Positions 1-7,015 of a stretch of 15,386 bases of DNA are shown piece by piece; positions within the stretch are counted from its first letter, which is position 1, and each line of letters begins with the position of its first letter. The stretch covers positions 1 through 15,386 of the forward strand of contig JAOZLO010000010.1 of the NCBI GenBank assembly GCA_029934775.1. Reading direction: 5' to 3'. This stretch comes from Desulfocapsaceae bacterium (GTDB taxonomy: Bacteria > Desulfobacterota > Desulfobulbia > Desulfobulbales > Desulfocapsaceae). A model generated the notes under the pieces. That model worked only from the letters and a program-made list of their open reading frames with translations. It was not told the DNA's origin and did not search any database. The translations under genes were made by a program, and so were the position numbers.

Positions 1-592
1 TCGGTCTTGATCTTGCCAACCAGAGAATTACAAAAAGAAGTAATCCCTCCAGGAATGCCTCATAGAGTTGGGAGGGGTGACGCGGCACATTGCCTCCGAG
101 GGGAAATATCATACCCAGGTAGAGTTCGGTTGTGCGTCCAAAAAGTTCCCCGTTAATGAAATTGCCGATTCTTCCCAATCCTATTCCTATAGGAAACGTG
201 ACAACGTAGATATCAGCTGATTTCCAAAAGCTGAGGCTGTTTTTTCGGCAAAAAATCCATCCCCCTGCAAAAAGAGCGATAGCTGCTCCGTGAAATGACA
301 TGCCGCCACTCCAGGTTGCTGGAATTTCAAGAGGATGGGCGAGGTAGTAGGAGAAGTTGTAAAAGAGTACGTAACCGAGTCTTCCCCCCAGGATCACACA
401 GAGGATAAGAACGACATTGAGGTTTTCGAAGTGAGTTGCAAGCTCCTGGTATTTAAAATCCTTTATCTGTTTTTGTACTAAAAGGTAAGTGGCTGTAAAA
501 CCGAGGATATACATCAATCCATACCATCGGATATGTAATGGGCCGAGGCTGAAAATTACAGGATCAATGTCAGGAAATGTGAGTGGAAACAT
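1..592 (-). CDS. lgt: Prolipoprotein diacylglyceryl transferase (Lgt), C-terminal part missing
   Basis: Lgt is the inner-membrane enzyme that transfers a diacylglyceryl group from phosphatidylglycerol to the lipobox cysteine of prolipoproteins, the first step of lipoprotein maturation. I translated 197 residues by hand from the ATG at 592-590; the rest lies beyond position 1 (families are usually about 260-290 aa). Visible landmarks: an N-terminal IRWYGLMY segment near residues 21-28, GGRLGY near 69-74, GGMSFHG at 96-102 with His101, the signature GRIGNFINGELFGR at 140-153 with Arg141, and HPSQLYEA at 172-179. His101 and Arg141 correspond to the catalytically important His103 and Arg143 of E. 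coli Lgt. Several hydrophobic helices are evident. The start has a good Shine-Dalgarno, AGGGTGAG, 7 nt upstream. It lies 52 nt after mnmG on the same strand, so the two are probably co-transcribed. Confidence 0.96.
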   Translation of the reverse strand, partial: MFPLTFPDIDPVIFSLGPLHIRWYGLMYILGFTATYLLVQKQIKDFKYQELATHFENLNVVLILCVILGGRLGYVLFYNFSYYLAHPLEIPATWSGGMSFHGAAIALFAGGWIFCRKNSLSFWKSADIYVVTFPIGIGLGRIGNFINGELFGRTTELYLGMIFPLGGNVPRHPSQLYEAFLEGLLLFVILWLARSRP

Positions 593-620
593 GGTACATC
601 TCACCCTTTATCATAAGCTT

Positions 621-652
621 TTATGCCTTTACGCCCTTACGCCTTTACGCCC
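621..652. repeat. 8-nt tandem repeat, four units, overlapping the mnmG stop codon
   Basis: On the plus strand the four units are ttatgcct, ttacgccc, ttacgcct, ttacgccc (minus-strand unit RGGCGTAA). The period is exactly 8 nt, with only one position alternating c/t and one a c-to-t change in the outermost unit. The mnmG stop TAA is the last three bases of the first unit in the reading direction (645-647); the other units fill the mnmG-lgt gap. No function is evident. Confidence 0.8.
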
Positions 653-2546
653 TTTGCCTACCCTTTCTTAATTTCCTCAAATGCACCTGAAGAACTGAAA
701 TAGCAGCTGGGGTTACACCGGAGATACGGGATGCCTGTCCAAGAGATACCGGCTGTGTGGTGGTGAGTTTTTCTACGACTTCGTTTGAAAGTCCGGAAAG
801 AGACTGGTAGTCAATATTTTTCGGCAGAAGCACTGATTCCATTTTTTTAAAACGTACCACCTGCTCTTTTTGTCGCTCAATGTATCCCTTAAACTTAATC
901 CGCAGCTGAATAAGGTCACCGACTGGACCATCGGCGATATGTGCAACGAGATCCTGTTCAGTTTCCGGCAGGGGGATGTGTGTTAAGGATTGGATTGAAA
1001 TTTCCGGGCGTCTCAGGAGATCGGCAAGAGAGCATTTATGCTTGATGTTGCTTGTATCAATAGAGTGCAAAGTATGATTTATCTCTTTAGTCGGCCTGAT
1101 AAAAATTGATTCGAGAGTCGTGATACCGGAGGCGATAGCATTGTTTTTTTTAAGGAATTTTTCATGGATTTTCTGATCTACAAGCCCCATTTCAAAGCCG
1201 ATCTGTGCCAGACGTGAATCCGCATTGTCTTCTCTCAGGAGAAGCCGGTATTCAGCCCTTGATGTGAAGAGCCTGTAGGGTTCCTTAGTGCCCAGGGTGA
1301 CAAGATCGTCCAGTAACACGCCAATGTAGGCCTGGGATCGGTCAAGAATCAGGGGCGGCTGACCACGTGTATACCTGCAGCTGTTGATTCCTGCGATAAG
1401 CCCCTGGGCGGCAGCCTCTTCGTATCCTGATGTGCCATTTATCTGACCGGCCAGGAAAAGTCCCTCTATCTTTTTTGTCTGCAGAGAGGGGTGAAGTCCA
1501 ATGGGATCAATATAATCATATTCTATCGCATATCCGGGCCGGATGATCCTGGCTTTTTCAAGTCCCTTGATGCTGTTTATCATTGCCTGTTGCGTGCTGA
1601 GCGGGAGGCTTGTCGGCACACCGTTGGGATATACTTCGGTAGTGTCAAGCCCTTCCGGTTCGAGAAAGATCTGGTGCCGGTCTTTTTCTGGAAAACGCAT
1701 TACCTTATCTTCAATGGAAGGGCAGTATCTTGCACCAACGCCTTCGATTATACCGCTGTACATTGGAGATTGGTCTATGCCCTGTCGGATAGCATCATGC
1801 GTTCTTTCATTGGTGTATGTTATGTGACAGGGGAGTTGGGGAAGCGTGTAATCACCTTTTGATGAGTATGAAAAATGTGCAGGAGGGGAATCACTGTGCT
1901 GCACTTCAAGTTGTGAGTAATCGATGGTCCGGGAGTCCAGTCTGGGCACGGTTCCGGTTTTCATGCGACCTACCGAAAATCCATTGTCCTTGAACCACTG
2001 GGCAAGTTGAGTAGAAGGTCCATCACCAAGTCTGCCGGCGGGAAAATTTTTCATCCCGATATGAACGAGGCCATTGAGAAATGTGCCGGTAGCAACGACA
2101 ATAGCTTTTACTCTGATCTCTTCCTTGAGAGAGGTGCGTAAACCACAAATTTTCCCTTTCTCAACTATCAGGCTATCAACAACAGTCTGGCTTACTGTCA
2201 AATTTTCCTGGTTTTCAATAACTGATTTCATTCGCAGTCTGTAGAGCAGCCTGTCTGCCTGTGCCCGTGAAGATCGGACAGCCGGCCCTTTACTGGTGTT
2301 CAACATTCGAAATTGAATGGAGGTGGCATCGATATTCCTGGCCATTTCTCCGCCAAGAGCATCGATTTCGCGAACCAGGTGGCCTTTTGCCAGACCGCCG
2401 ATTGCAGGGTTACAGGACATGGCGCCAATGGTGTCCGCATTGATTACAGTCAACAGAGCCTTACATCCCAGTCGCGCTGCAGCCAATGCTGCCTCACATC
2501 CGGCATGTCCGGCGCCGATTATGGCAATGTCGTAGGTGTTGTACAT
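645..2546 (-). CDS. mnmG: tRNA uridine-5-carboxymethylaminomethyl modification enzyme MnmG (GidA)
   Basis: MnmG is the FAD-dependent partner of the GTPase MnmE; together they install the carboxymethylaminomethyl (or aminomethyl) group at C5 of the wobble uridine 34 in several tRNAs, in the cytoplasm. The 633-aa length is normal for the family. The N-terminus carries the FAD-binding motif GAGHAG at residues 11-16; the family signature YCPSIEDKVMRF lies in the middle, and the second signature, GQINGTSGYEEAAAQG, lies around residue 370. The C-terminal region has the helical MnmE/tRNA-binding domain ending in a basic tail. The start ATG at 2546 has AAGGA 6 nt upstream. mnmE is not in this window. 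The last codons fall in an 8-nt tandem repeat, so the basic tail (RKGRQRA) is partly repeat-derived. Confidence 0.98.
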   Translation of the reverse strand: MYNTYDIAIIGAGHAGCEAALAAARLGCKALLTVINADTIGAMSCNPAIGGLAKGHLVREIDALGGEMARNIDATSIQFRMLNTSKGPAVRSSRAQADRLLYRLRMKSVIENQENLTVSQTVVDSLIVEKGKICGLRTSLKEEIRVKAIVVATGTFLNGLVHIGMKNFPAGRLGDGPSTQLAQWFKDNGFSVGRMKTGTVPRLDSRTIDYSQLEVQHSDSPPAHFSYSSKGDYTLPQLPCHITYTNERTHDAIRQGIDQSPMYSGIIEGVGARYCPSIEDKVMRFPEKDRHQIFLEPEGLDTTEVYPNGVPTSLPLSTQQAMINSIKGLEKARIIRPGYAIEYDYIDPIGLHPSLQTKKIEGLFLAGQINGTSGYEEAAAQGLIAGINSCRYTRGQPPLILDRSQAYIGVLLDDLVTLGTKEPYRLFTSRAEYRLLLREDNADSRLAQIGFEMGLVDQKIHEKFLKKNNAIASGITTLESIFIRPTKEINHTLHSIDTSNIKHKCSLADLLRRPEISIQSLTHIPLPETEQDLVAHIADGPVGDLIQLRIKFKGYIERQKEQVVRFKKMESVLLPKNIDYQSLSGLSNEVVEKLTTTQPVSLGQASRISGVTPAAISVLQVHLRKLRKGRQRA

Positions 2547-2707
2547 AAATCCTTAAAAGCAAAGAGCAAAACTGTAAAGCTGCATTGAAACTACGACGGT
2601 AAATTGTAGAGGCTGAAGCAAAAGACAGCCTGAAGACTGAAGGTAACAGCCTTTAGTCTTGTGCAGTATTCAAGGCCTGTTGTTTCTTCAGCCAGCAGTC
2701 TCCCAGC
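2547..2707. other. Intergenic region between methyltransferase and mnmG
   Basis: No gene is visible here. Most of it is taken up by the nested inverted repeat at 2611-2693. On the minus strand a TACAAT hexamer lies just past the repeat (about 2603-2608) and could be a -10 box for mnmG, but no matching -35 is present 17 nt upstream. No U-tract follows the hairpin on the minus strand, so it is not a standard intrinsic terminator for the methyltransferase. Confidence 0.6.
2611..2693. repeat. Large nested inverted repeat (about 83 nt)
   Basis: Outer arms 2611-2631 (GGCTGAAG... ) and 2673-2693 (...CTTCAGCC) pair along nearly their full length with a few mismatches and single-base gaps. Inside them a second hairpin pairs 2633-2643 with 2650-2660 around the 6-nt loop TAACAG; it is complete on the plus strand apart from one G-U pair, and has one A-C mismatch on the minus strand. 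The 12 nt at 2661-2672 remain unpaired. The element begins 14 nt beyond the methyltransferase stop codon. It could be a REP-like chromosomal repeat, an mRNA-stability structure or a weak terminator; the sequence alone does not decide. Confidence 0.75.
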
Positions 2708-3535
2708 TTATTTTTCCCACCAGATAAGAGCCCAACAAGGGGGATTATCCCGCTCAACCGTAATCTTTCCGTCCGTGGCACTAACAATACGACTACTTAT
2801 ATATTTATCAAGTAAAATGGTCTCTTTCGAAGTGATATCCCTGAACATCCAGCTATACGAATCTACCGCTTCCGCCATACTTGCATAGACAGTGTTGCGG
2901 TTTAGTTTCAGGACAGAAACATTGGGGTAGATTCCGAGGGTATAAAGGGTATTGAGCGTATATATGTAATCAGGTCCCGGCTCAAAAGAACGGCCCAGAG
3001 CCGTAAAGGCACTTTTTTCAAATGGGGTTGTCCCTATTCTGTCGCTGATGAAGACAAATTTTTTGGCACAGTTGTTAATTTTATGGAGCGCAGCAGGAAG
3101 GTTTCGTACTCCCATTGACCGGGAAGCGATGGCAATATCATGAGGTTTGATTCCTTTTATTGCCCAGTCATCCTCCCAGGCACACTGGACAGTAGCGATA
3201 TTATTTATCTGTTTTTCAGCAGCAATTTTCTTCAGAGTGTTGAGCATTCCTTTAGAGAAATCTATTGCCGTAACATTTTTCACCCTGGCTGAGATGGGAA
3301 TTGCCAGTGTTCCGGGACCTGACCCGATGTCAAGTACTGTGAATGAGCTCTTCAGGGGAAGGTGGGAAAGAAAAAGTGAGCTGTAAACAGAGTCTTGATT
3401 TCTTTTGGAAAAAGACTCCGCTTTTCCATCCCACTCCTTTGGGCCTTTACTTTTCCAGCCTTTGCGGTTCATTGAGTTGGCGCGCAGAGAAACCCAGTCT
3501 ATGTCTGTGTATGTATAGGGGAGAGGATCGGCCAT
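2708..3535 (-). CDS. Class I SAM-dependent methyltransferase, substrate unknown
   Basis: The protein has a Rossmann-type methyltransferase core: motif I VLDIGSGPG at about residues 67-75 (counting from the ATG at 3535) and the acidic end of strand 2, VTAID, at about 88-92, which binds the SAM ribose. The roughly 60 residues before motif I are polar and contain a tryptophan/lysine-rich stretch. The C-terminal third holds no motif I can tie to a particular substrate class. I chose ATG 3535; a longer frame from TTG at 3559 would overlap the preceding antiporter gene by 11 nt. Neither start has a convincing Shine-Dalgarno, so translation may be coupled to the upstream gene, which ends at 3549. 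It is soluble and probably not an antiporter subunit, despite following that operon directly. Confidence 0.85.
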   Translation of the reverse strand: MADPLPYTYTDIDWVSLRANSMNRKGWKSKGPKEWDGKAESFSKRNQDSVYSSLFLSHLPLKSSFTVLDIGSGPGTLAIPISARVKNVTAIDFSKGMLNTLKKIAAEKQINNIATVQCAWEDDWAIKGIKPHDIAIASRSMGVRNLPAALHKINNCAKKFVFISDRIGTTPFEKSAFTALGRSFEPGPDYIYTLNTLYTLGIYPNVSVLKLNRNTVYASMAEAVDSYSWMFRDITSKETILLDKYISSRIVSATDGKITVERDNPPCWALIWWEK

Positions 3536-3548
3536 GACGTAGCACGTT

Positions 3549-5255
3549 TTAATTCGCAAAGCTTAACAGAAGCCACATATAGACAGCCAGCAGTACGGCA
3601 ACCCACATAACCATGTGACCAGTCGGTCGCATGCGCGACATTTTGCCGCCGGGGTAATGCAGCTGGGAAAAATAATCAAACAGATTATTTACCTTACTCA
3701 TAGCCACACCACGAAGGGCTTCATCTGTTCGTCTTATCCAGCTGAAACCAGAGCGCAGGATTCGCGGCAGCATACGACGGTAAAGCCATTCGACATCGAT
3801 ATTTGTCGCACGCACTTCCGGAGGATAAAGACCTTTCAGGTTCAGCAGCACAAAGGCCAGCACGGCAAAGAAGAGTAACTGTGTCTGGGCAAGTACATGA
3901 CTCACATCATAAGGGTTGAAATCAGTTTTAAAGGGTAATAACTGATAGAGCATTGTCGGGTATATTCCTATGGCCAGGCAGAGCACTGCAGCAATAGTCA
4001 TTGCAATCAGCATATTTTTAGGCGGCTCTGTTGTTCTGATGCCGGAATCGTGGGCAAAAAAAGCAAAGTAGGGGATCTGAATACCAGCATGTTTAAGTAC
4101 ACCTGCCGAGGCCAGCAGTAAAATCAGCCATATCCAGTCATGCCCTTCTTTCAGCGCAGCAACCATAATCATTGATTTGGCGACAAAACCGCTGAACAGT
4201 GGGAATGCAGAAATCGAGGCGGCACCGATAATACAGAGTATTGCAGTCTTGGGCATCGTCTTGTAGAGCCCTCCAAGGTCTGTTGCCTTGATTTTACCGG
4301 TCATATGCAAGACCGCACCCATAGACATGAACAGCAGGCTTTTATAAATAATGTGAACAAATGCATGTGACACTGCTCCGTTTACGGCCAGAGCAGTGCC
4401 GATGCCAATACCGCATACCATAAACCCGAGCTGATTAATCAGGCTGTATGACAGAACCCTGCGCAGATCGTTCTGAATTACTGCGAAAAATATCGGAAAA
4501 CAGGCCATAGTGGCACCAACATAGATCAACAGTTCCGTTCCGGGATAACTGCGGGCCAGCATATATATGGCGGTTTTGGTTGTAAATGCGCTGAGGAACA
4601 CTGTACCGGTCACTGTTGCCTCGGGGTAGGCATCGGTCAGCCATGTGTGCATAAACGGAAAGGCCGCCTTGATGCCAAATGCGATTAGGATGAGCCAGCC
4701 GTCAACAGTGCCTATACCGATAAAATCAAAGGCCAGGGAACCGGTTCTAGATACATGAATAAGAACTCCGGCTAAAAGAATAACTCCGGAGAGGACCTGA
4801 ATGATTAAATAGCGGATACCCGCCTGGTAGGCACGTTCGGTACGTTGTGCCCAGATGAGGAAAGTCGAGGTGACGGCAAGCAGTTCCCAGAAAATAAAAA
4901 GAGTGAGAAGATCACCGGCAAAAACTGCTCCAATAGCACTTCCAGCATAGAGCAGTCCGGATACATGCTGTATGGTATCTCGTACATGAAGGGAGTAAAG
5001 AACTGAAACAAAGGCTGCAATATGAAATACATACCCAAATATCCGGCTGAGAGCATCAACCCGGTAAGGGACCAGTTGATATTCGAGAAAACCCAGTTCT
5101 ACCCGCACACCAGCCTCAGGCAGCATCCAGAGCTGGAGTCCACTCAAAACGATTATTGCCAACATCAGAAAAGACCTGAGGTGCCCCCTTGTCAAGAGCG
5201 CCACAACTGCTCCAATAAAAAAGGGGATAAACGCTGGTAATTCACTCATCCACAT
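3549..5255 (-). CDS. Third MrpD/NuoL-like antiporter subunit, with C-terminal extension
   Basis: This 568-aa membrane protein belongs to the proton-conducting membrane transporter family (NuoL/M/N, MrpA/D, MbhH). Key charged residues of the family are visible: Glu124 in FIFWELL (TM5), Lys196 in FGIKAAFPFMHTWL (TM7), Lys227 in TTKTAIY (TM8) and Lys360 in GFVAKSM (TM12). It is the most divergent of the three paralogues here. After about residue 470 it carries an extension with WLYRRMLPRILRSG and other basic-amphipathic stretches, closing with a final hydrophobic helix (VMWVAVLLAVYMWLLL); this recalls the lateral helix and terminal helix of NuoL/MrpA, so it may replace the missing MrpA N-terminal module (inference). 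ATG 5255 has GAGGG 5 nt upstream; a GTG at 5261 and an ATG at 5249 are alternatives. It overlaps the preceding small gene by 14 nt. Confidence 0.9.
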   Translation of the reverse strand: MWMSELPAFIPFFIGAVVALLTRGHLRSFLMLAIIVLSGLQLWMLPEAGVRVELGFLEYQLVPYRVDALSRIFGYVFHIAAFVSVLYSLHVRDTIQHVSGLLYAGSAIGAVFAGDLLTLFIFWELLAVTSTFLIWAQRTERAYQAGIRYLIIQVLSGVILLAGVLIHVSRTGSLAFDFIGIGTVDGWLILIAFGIKAAFPFMHTWLTDAYPEATVTGTVFLSAFTTKTAIYMLARSYPGTELLIYVGATMACFPIFFAVIQNDLRRVLSYSLINQLGFMVCGIGIGTALAVNGAVSHAFVHIIYKSLLFMSMGAVLHMTGKIKATDLGGLYKTMPKTAILCIIGAASISAFPLFSGFVAKSMIMVAALKEGHDWIWLILLLASAGVLKHAGIQIPYFAFFAHDSGIRTTEPPKNMLIAMTIAAVLCLAIGIYPTMLYQLLPFKTDFNPYDVSHVLAQTQLLFFAVLAFVLLNLKGLYPPEVRATNIDVEWLYRRMLPRILRSGFSWIRRTDEALRGVAMSKVNNLFDYFSQLHYPGGKMSRMRPTGHMVMWVAVLLAVYMWLLLSFAN

Positions 5256-5532
5256 GTTCACCCTCTTTCTCTTTTTTCAGTTCGTCACTGTCGTAATAGT
5301 CCTCATCCCTTTTCACAAGGGTCCGCAACCATTTTGATCCGAAAACAATAGATACACAGCCGATGAATCCGTATATGGAATAAAATCCCAGCAGACGCTC
5401 CCAGGAGTGGGAAATATGACGGTGGAGAATAAAGTCAAGCAGTAGCAGAATACCACAGGAAATATAAAGAGAATACAGTACCAGTTTAACATTGCGCGGG
5501 TTATCAAATAAATATTGTTTCTTATCCGCCAT
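5242..5532 (-). CDS. Small two-helix membrane protein inside the antiporter operon, function unknown
   Basis: I do not recognise this family. From ATG 5532 it is 96 aa: a short polar N-terminus (MADKKQYLFDNPRN), a hydrophobic helix (VLYSLYISCGILLLLDFIL), a loop HRHISHSWERLL, a second helix (FYSIYGFIGCVSIVFG), then a highly charged tail rich in Asp, Glu and Lys (KRDEDYYDSDELKKEKEG). ATG 5532 is chosen over the upstream in-frame start at 5574 because GGGGA sits 6 nt before it and the start then overlaps the end of the preceding gene by only 11 nt. Its stop overlaps the start of the third MrpD-like gene. The tight packing between two antiporter subunits implies an accessory or assembly subunit of the same complex (inference). 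Confidence 0.85.
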   Translation of the reverse strand: MADKKQYLFDNPRNVKLVLYSLYISCGILLLLDFILHRHISHSWERLLGFYSIYGFIGCVSIVFGSKWLRTLVKRDEDYYDSDELKKEKEGEHVDE

Positions 5533-7015
5533 AATGAGTCCCCGCTGCCTCGAGAAAAGCAGAAGCCAGTTCAAAGAGTGGTTGTGGGTAGAAAAACAGC
5601 ACTATACACCCGAAAGCTGTAACAGAGAGCGCAAGCAGCGACAATACCGGTGCTTCTTTAATTGTAACTTCTCCTTTCTGCTCACTTTCGTCGCTGACAA
5701 GAAATGCCCTGATCGGAATTGGCAGAAGATAGGCGATATTCAGTAGTGAACTCATCATCAAGACTATCATGATGAGCCATTTTTCAGAGTCTACTGCACC
5801 GATTATCAGGTACCACTTGCTCCAAGTTCCCCCAGCCGGGGGAAGGCCGATAATACTCAAGCTGCCGATAAAAAAAGCGATCATGGTAATCGGCATCTGT
5901 CGCCCAAGGCCACGCATTTGACTTATTTCTGTCTTGTGGGAAGCTACCATGATAGCTCCCGCGCAGAAAAACAGTGTGATTTTACCAAAGGCATGCATGC
6001 CAATATGCATTGCACCTCCAAGGATCCCGGCTTCGGTGGCCAAAAGAGCACCAATGGTGATATATCCCAACTGGCTGATAGTGGAGTATGCCAGACGAGC
6101 CTTCAGGTTATCCTGCCTCATGGCCACCAGAGAAGCAATAATTACCGTTGCAGCAGCAAGATAAAGGAGTATATCGGTGGTCGGCAATACCTTCAGCAGG
6201 TCGAGGCCGAAAATATACATGCACACTTTAAGAACTGTAAAGACACCAGCTTTGACAACAGCAACTGCATGAAGAAGGGCGCTGACAGGAGTAGGGGCCA
6301 CCATCGCTGCAGGCAGCCATCGGTGAAACGGCATGATTGCTGCCTTGCCTATGCCAAAGATAAACAGAACCAGCAGTGTGCCGGTTATCACATGTGACGT
6401 TGATTTATCAAAAACACCACCGGGCTTGAAATCAAGGGTTCCGGCAGTATACCAGGTACCGATGACAGCCAGGAGCAGGAAGAGTATGGAGGTTGTCAGC
6501 AGAATACCGAGATAGACACGCCCTCCATGCTTGGCTTTTTCTGTTCCGGCATGGGTGACCAGGGGGTAGGTGGAAAGTGTCAGTACCTCATAAAAAATGA
6601 ACAGGGTGAACAGGTTTCCGGCATAGGCAATTCCCATGACTGAGGAGATAGCGATGGCAAAACAGGCATAGAACCGGGTCTGGTTCTTTTCGTGATGTCC
6701 GCGCATGTAGCCGATTGAATAAACTGTTGTAACAAGCCACAGATAACTGGCCACTAGTGAAAAAATCATGCCGAGTGGTTCAATCTCAAAGTTGAGGGCC
6801 GAGCCAGGGAAAAGATCCGGGCTCAGCAGGATGACGGTCCCGCCGCCCTTGATAATTGAATAGAGGCTGCTCACCAGGTAGATAAGGATAACACTCGCAG
6901 TAAGTGTTATTCCTTCACGCAGGTTGGGGGAGTGACTGGTGGCAAGGATCCCGATGACTGCTAATGCAGGCACCAGTATGGTCATTAATAACATCAGTTC
7001 CGGTGATAACTGCAT
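5522..7015 (-). CDS. Second MrpD/NuoL-like antiporter subunit
   Basis: A 497-aa polytopic membrane protein of the proton-conducting transporter family (MrpD, NuoL/M). The ion-path residues are all present: Glu143 in FTLFIFYEVLTLS (TM5), Lys224 in GIGKAAIMPFHRWLP (TM7), Lys255 in AVVKAGVFT (TM8) and Lys400 in GTWSKWYL (TM12). The segment PTPVSALLHAVAVVKAGVF is the classic family signature and is closer to NuoL/MrpA than the corresponding segment of the upstream paralogue. It should form one antiporter-like channel of the Mrp complex. ATG 7015 forms a TGATG junction with the upstream gene's stop; GTG 7018 directly before it is the alternative. Overlaps its downstream neighbour by 11 nt. Confidence 0.93.
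   Translation of the reverse strand: MQLSPELMLLMTILVPALAVIGILATSHSPNLREGITLTASVILIYLVSSLYSIIKGGGTVILLSPDLFPGSALNFEIEPLGMIFSLVASYLWLVTTVYSIGYMRGHHEKNQTRFYACFAIAISSVMGIAYAGNLFTLFIFYEVLTLSTYPLVTHAGTEKAKHGGRVYLGILLTTSILFLLLAVIGTWYTAGTLDFKPGGVFDKSTSHVITGTLLVLFIFGIGKAAIMPFHRWLPAAMVAPTPVSALLHAVAVVKAGVFTVLKVCMYIFGLDLLKVLPTTDILLYLAAATVIIASLVAMRQDNLKARLAYSTISQLGYITIGALLATEAGILGGAMHIGMHAFGKITLFFCAGAIMVASHKTEISQMRGLGRQMPITMIAFFIGSLSIIGLPPAGGTWSKWYLIIGAVDSEKWLIMIVLMMSSLLNIAYLLPIPIRAFLVSDESEQKGEVTIKEAPVLSLLALSVTAFGCIVLFFYPQPLFELASAFLEAAGTHYGG

Noticed and set aside
1491..1862. Open frame of 123 codons on the plus strand opposite mnmG.
   Set aside because: Antisense shadow of mnmG, no ribosome-binding site or family resemblance.
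5918..6397. Open frame of 159 codons on the plus strand opposite the second MrpD-like gene.
   Set aside because: Antisense shadow of a gene whose frame shows all expected functional residues.
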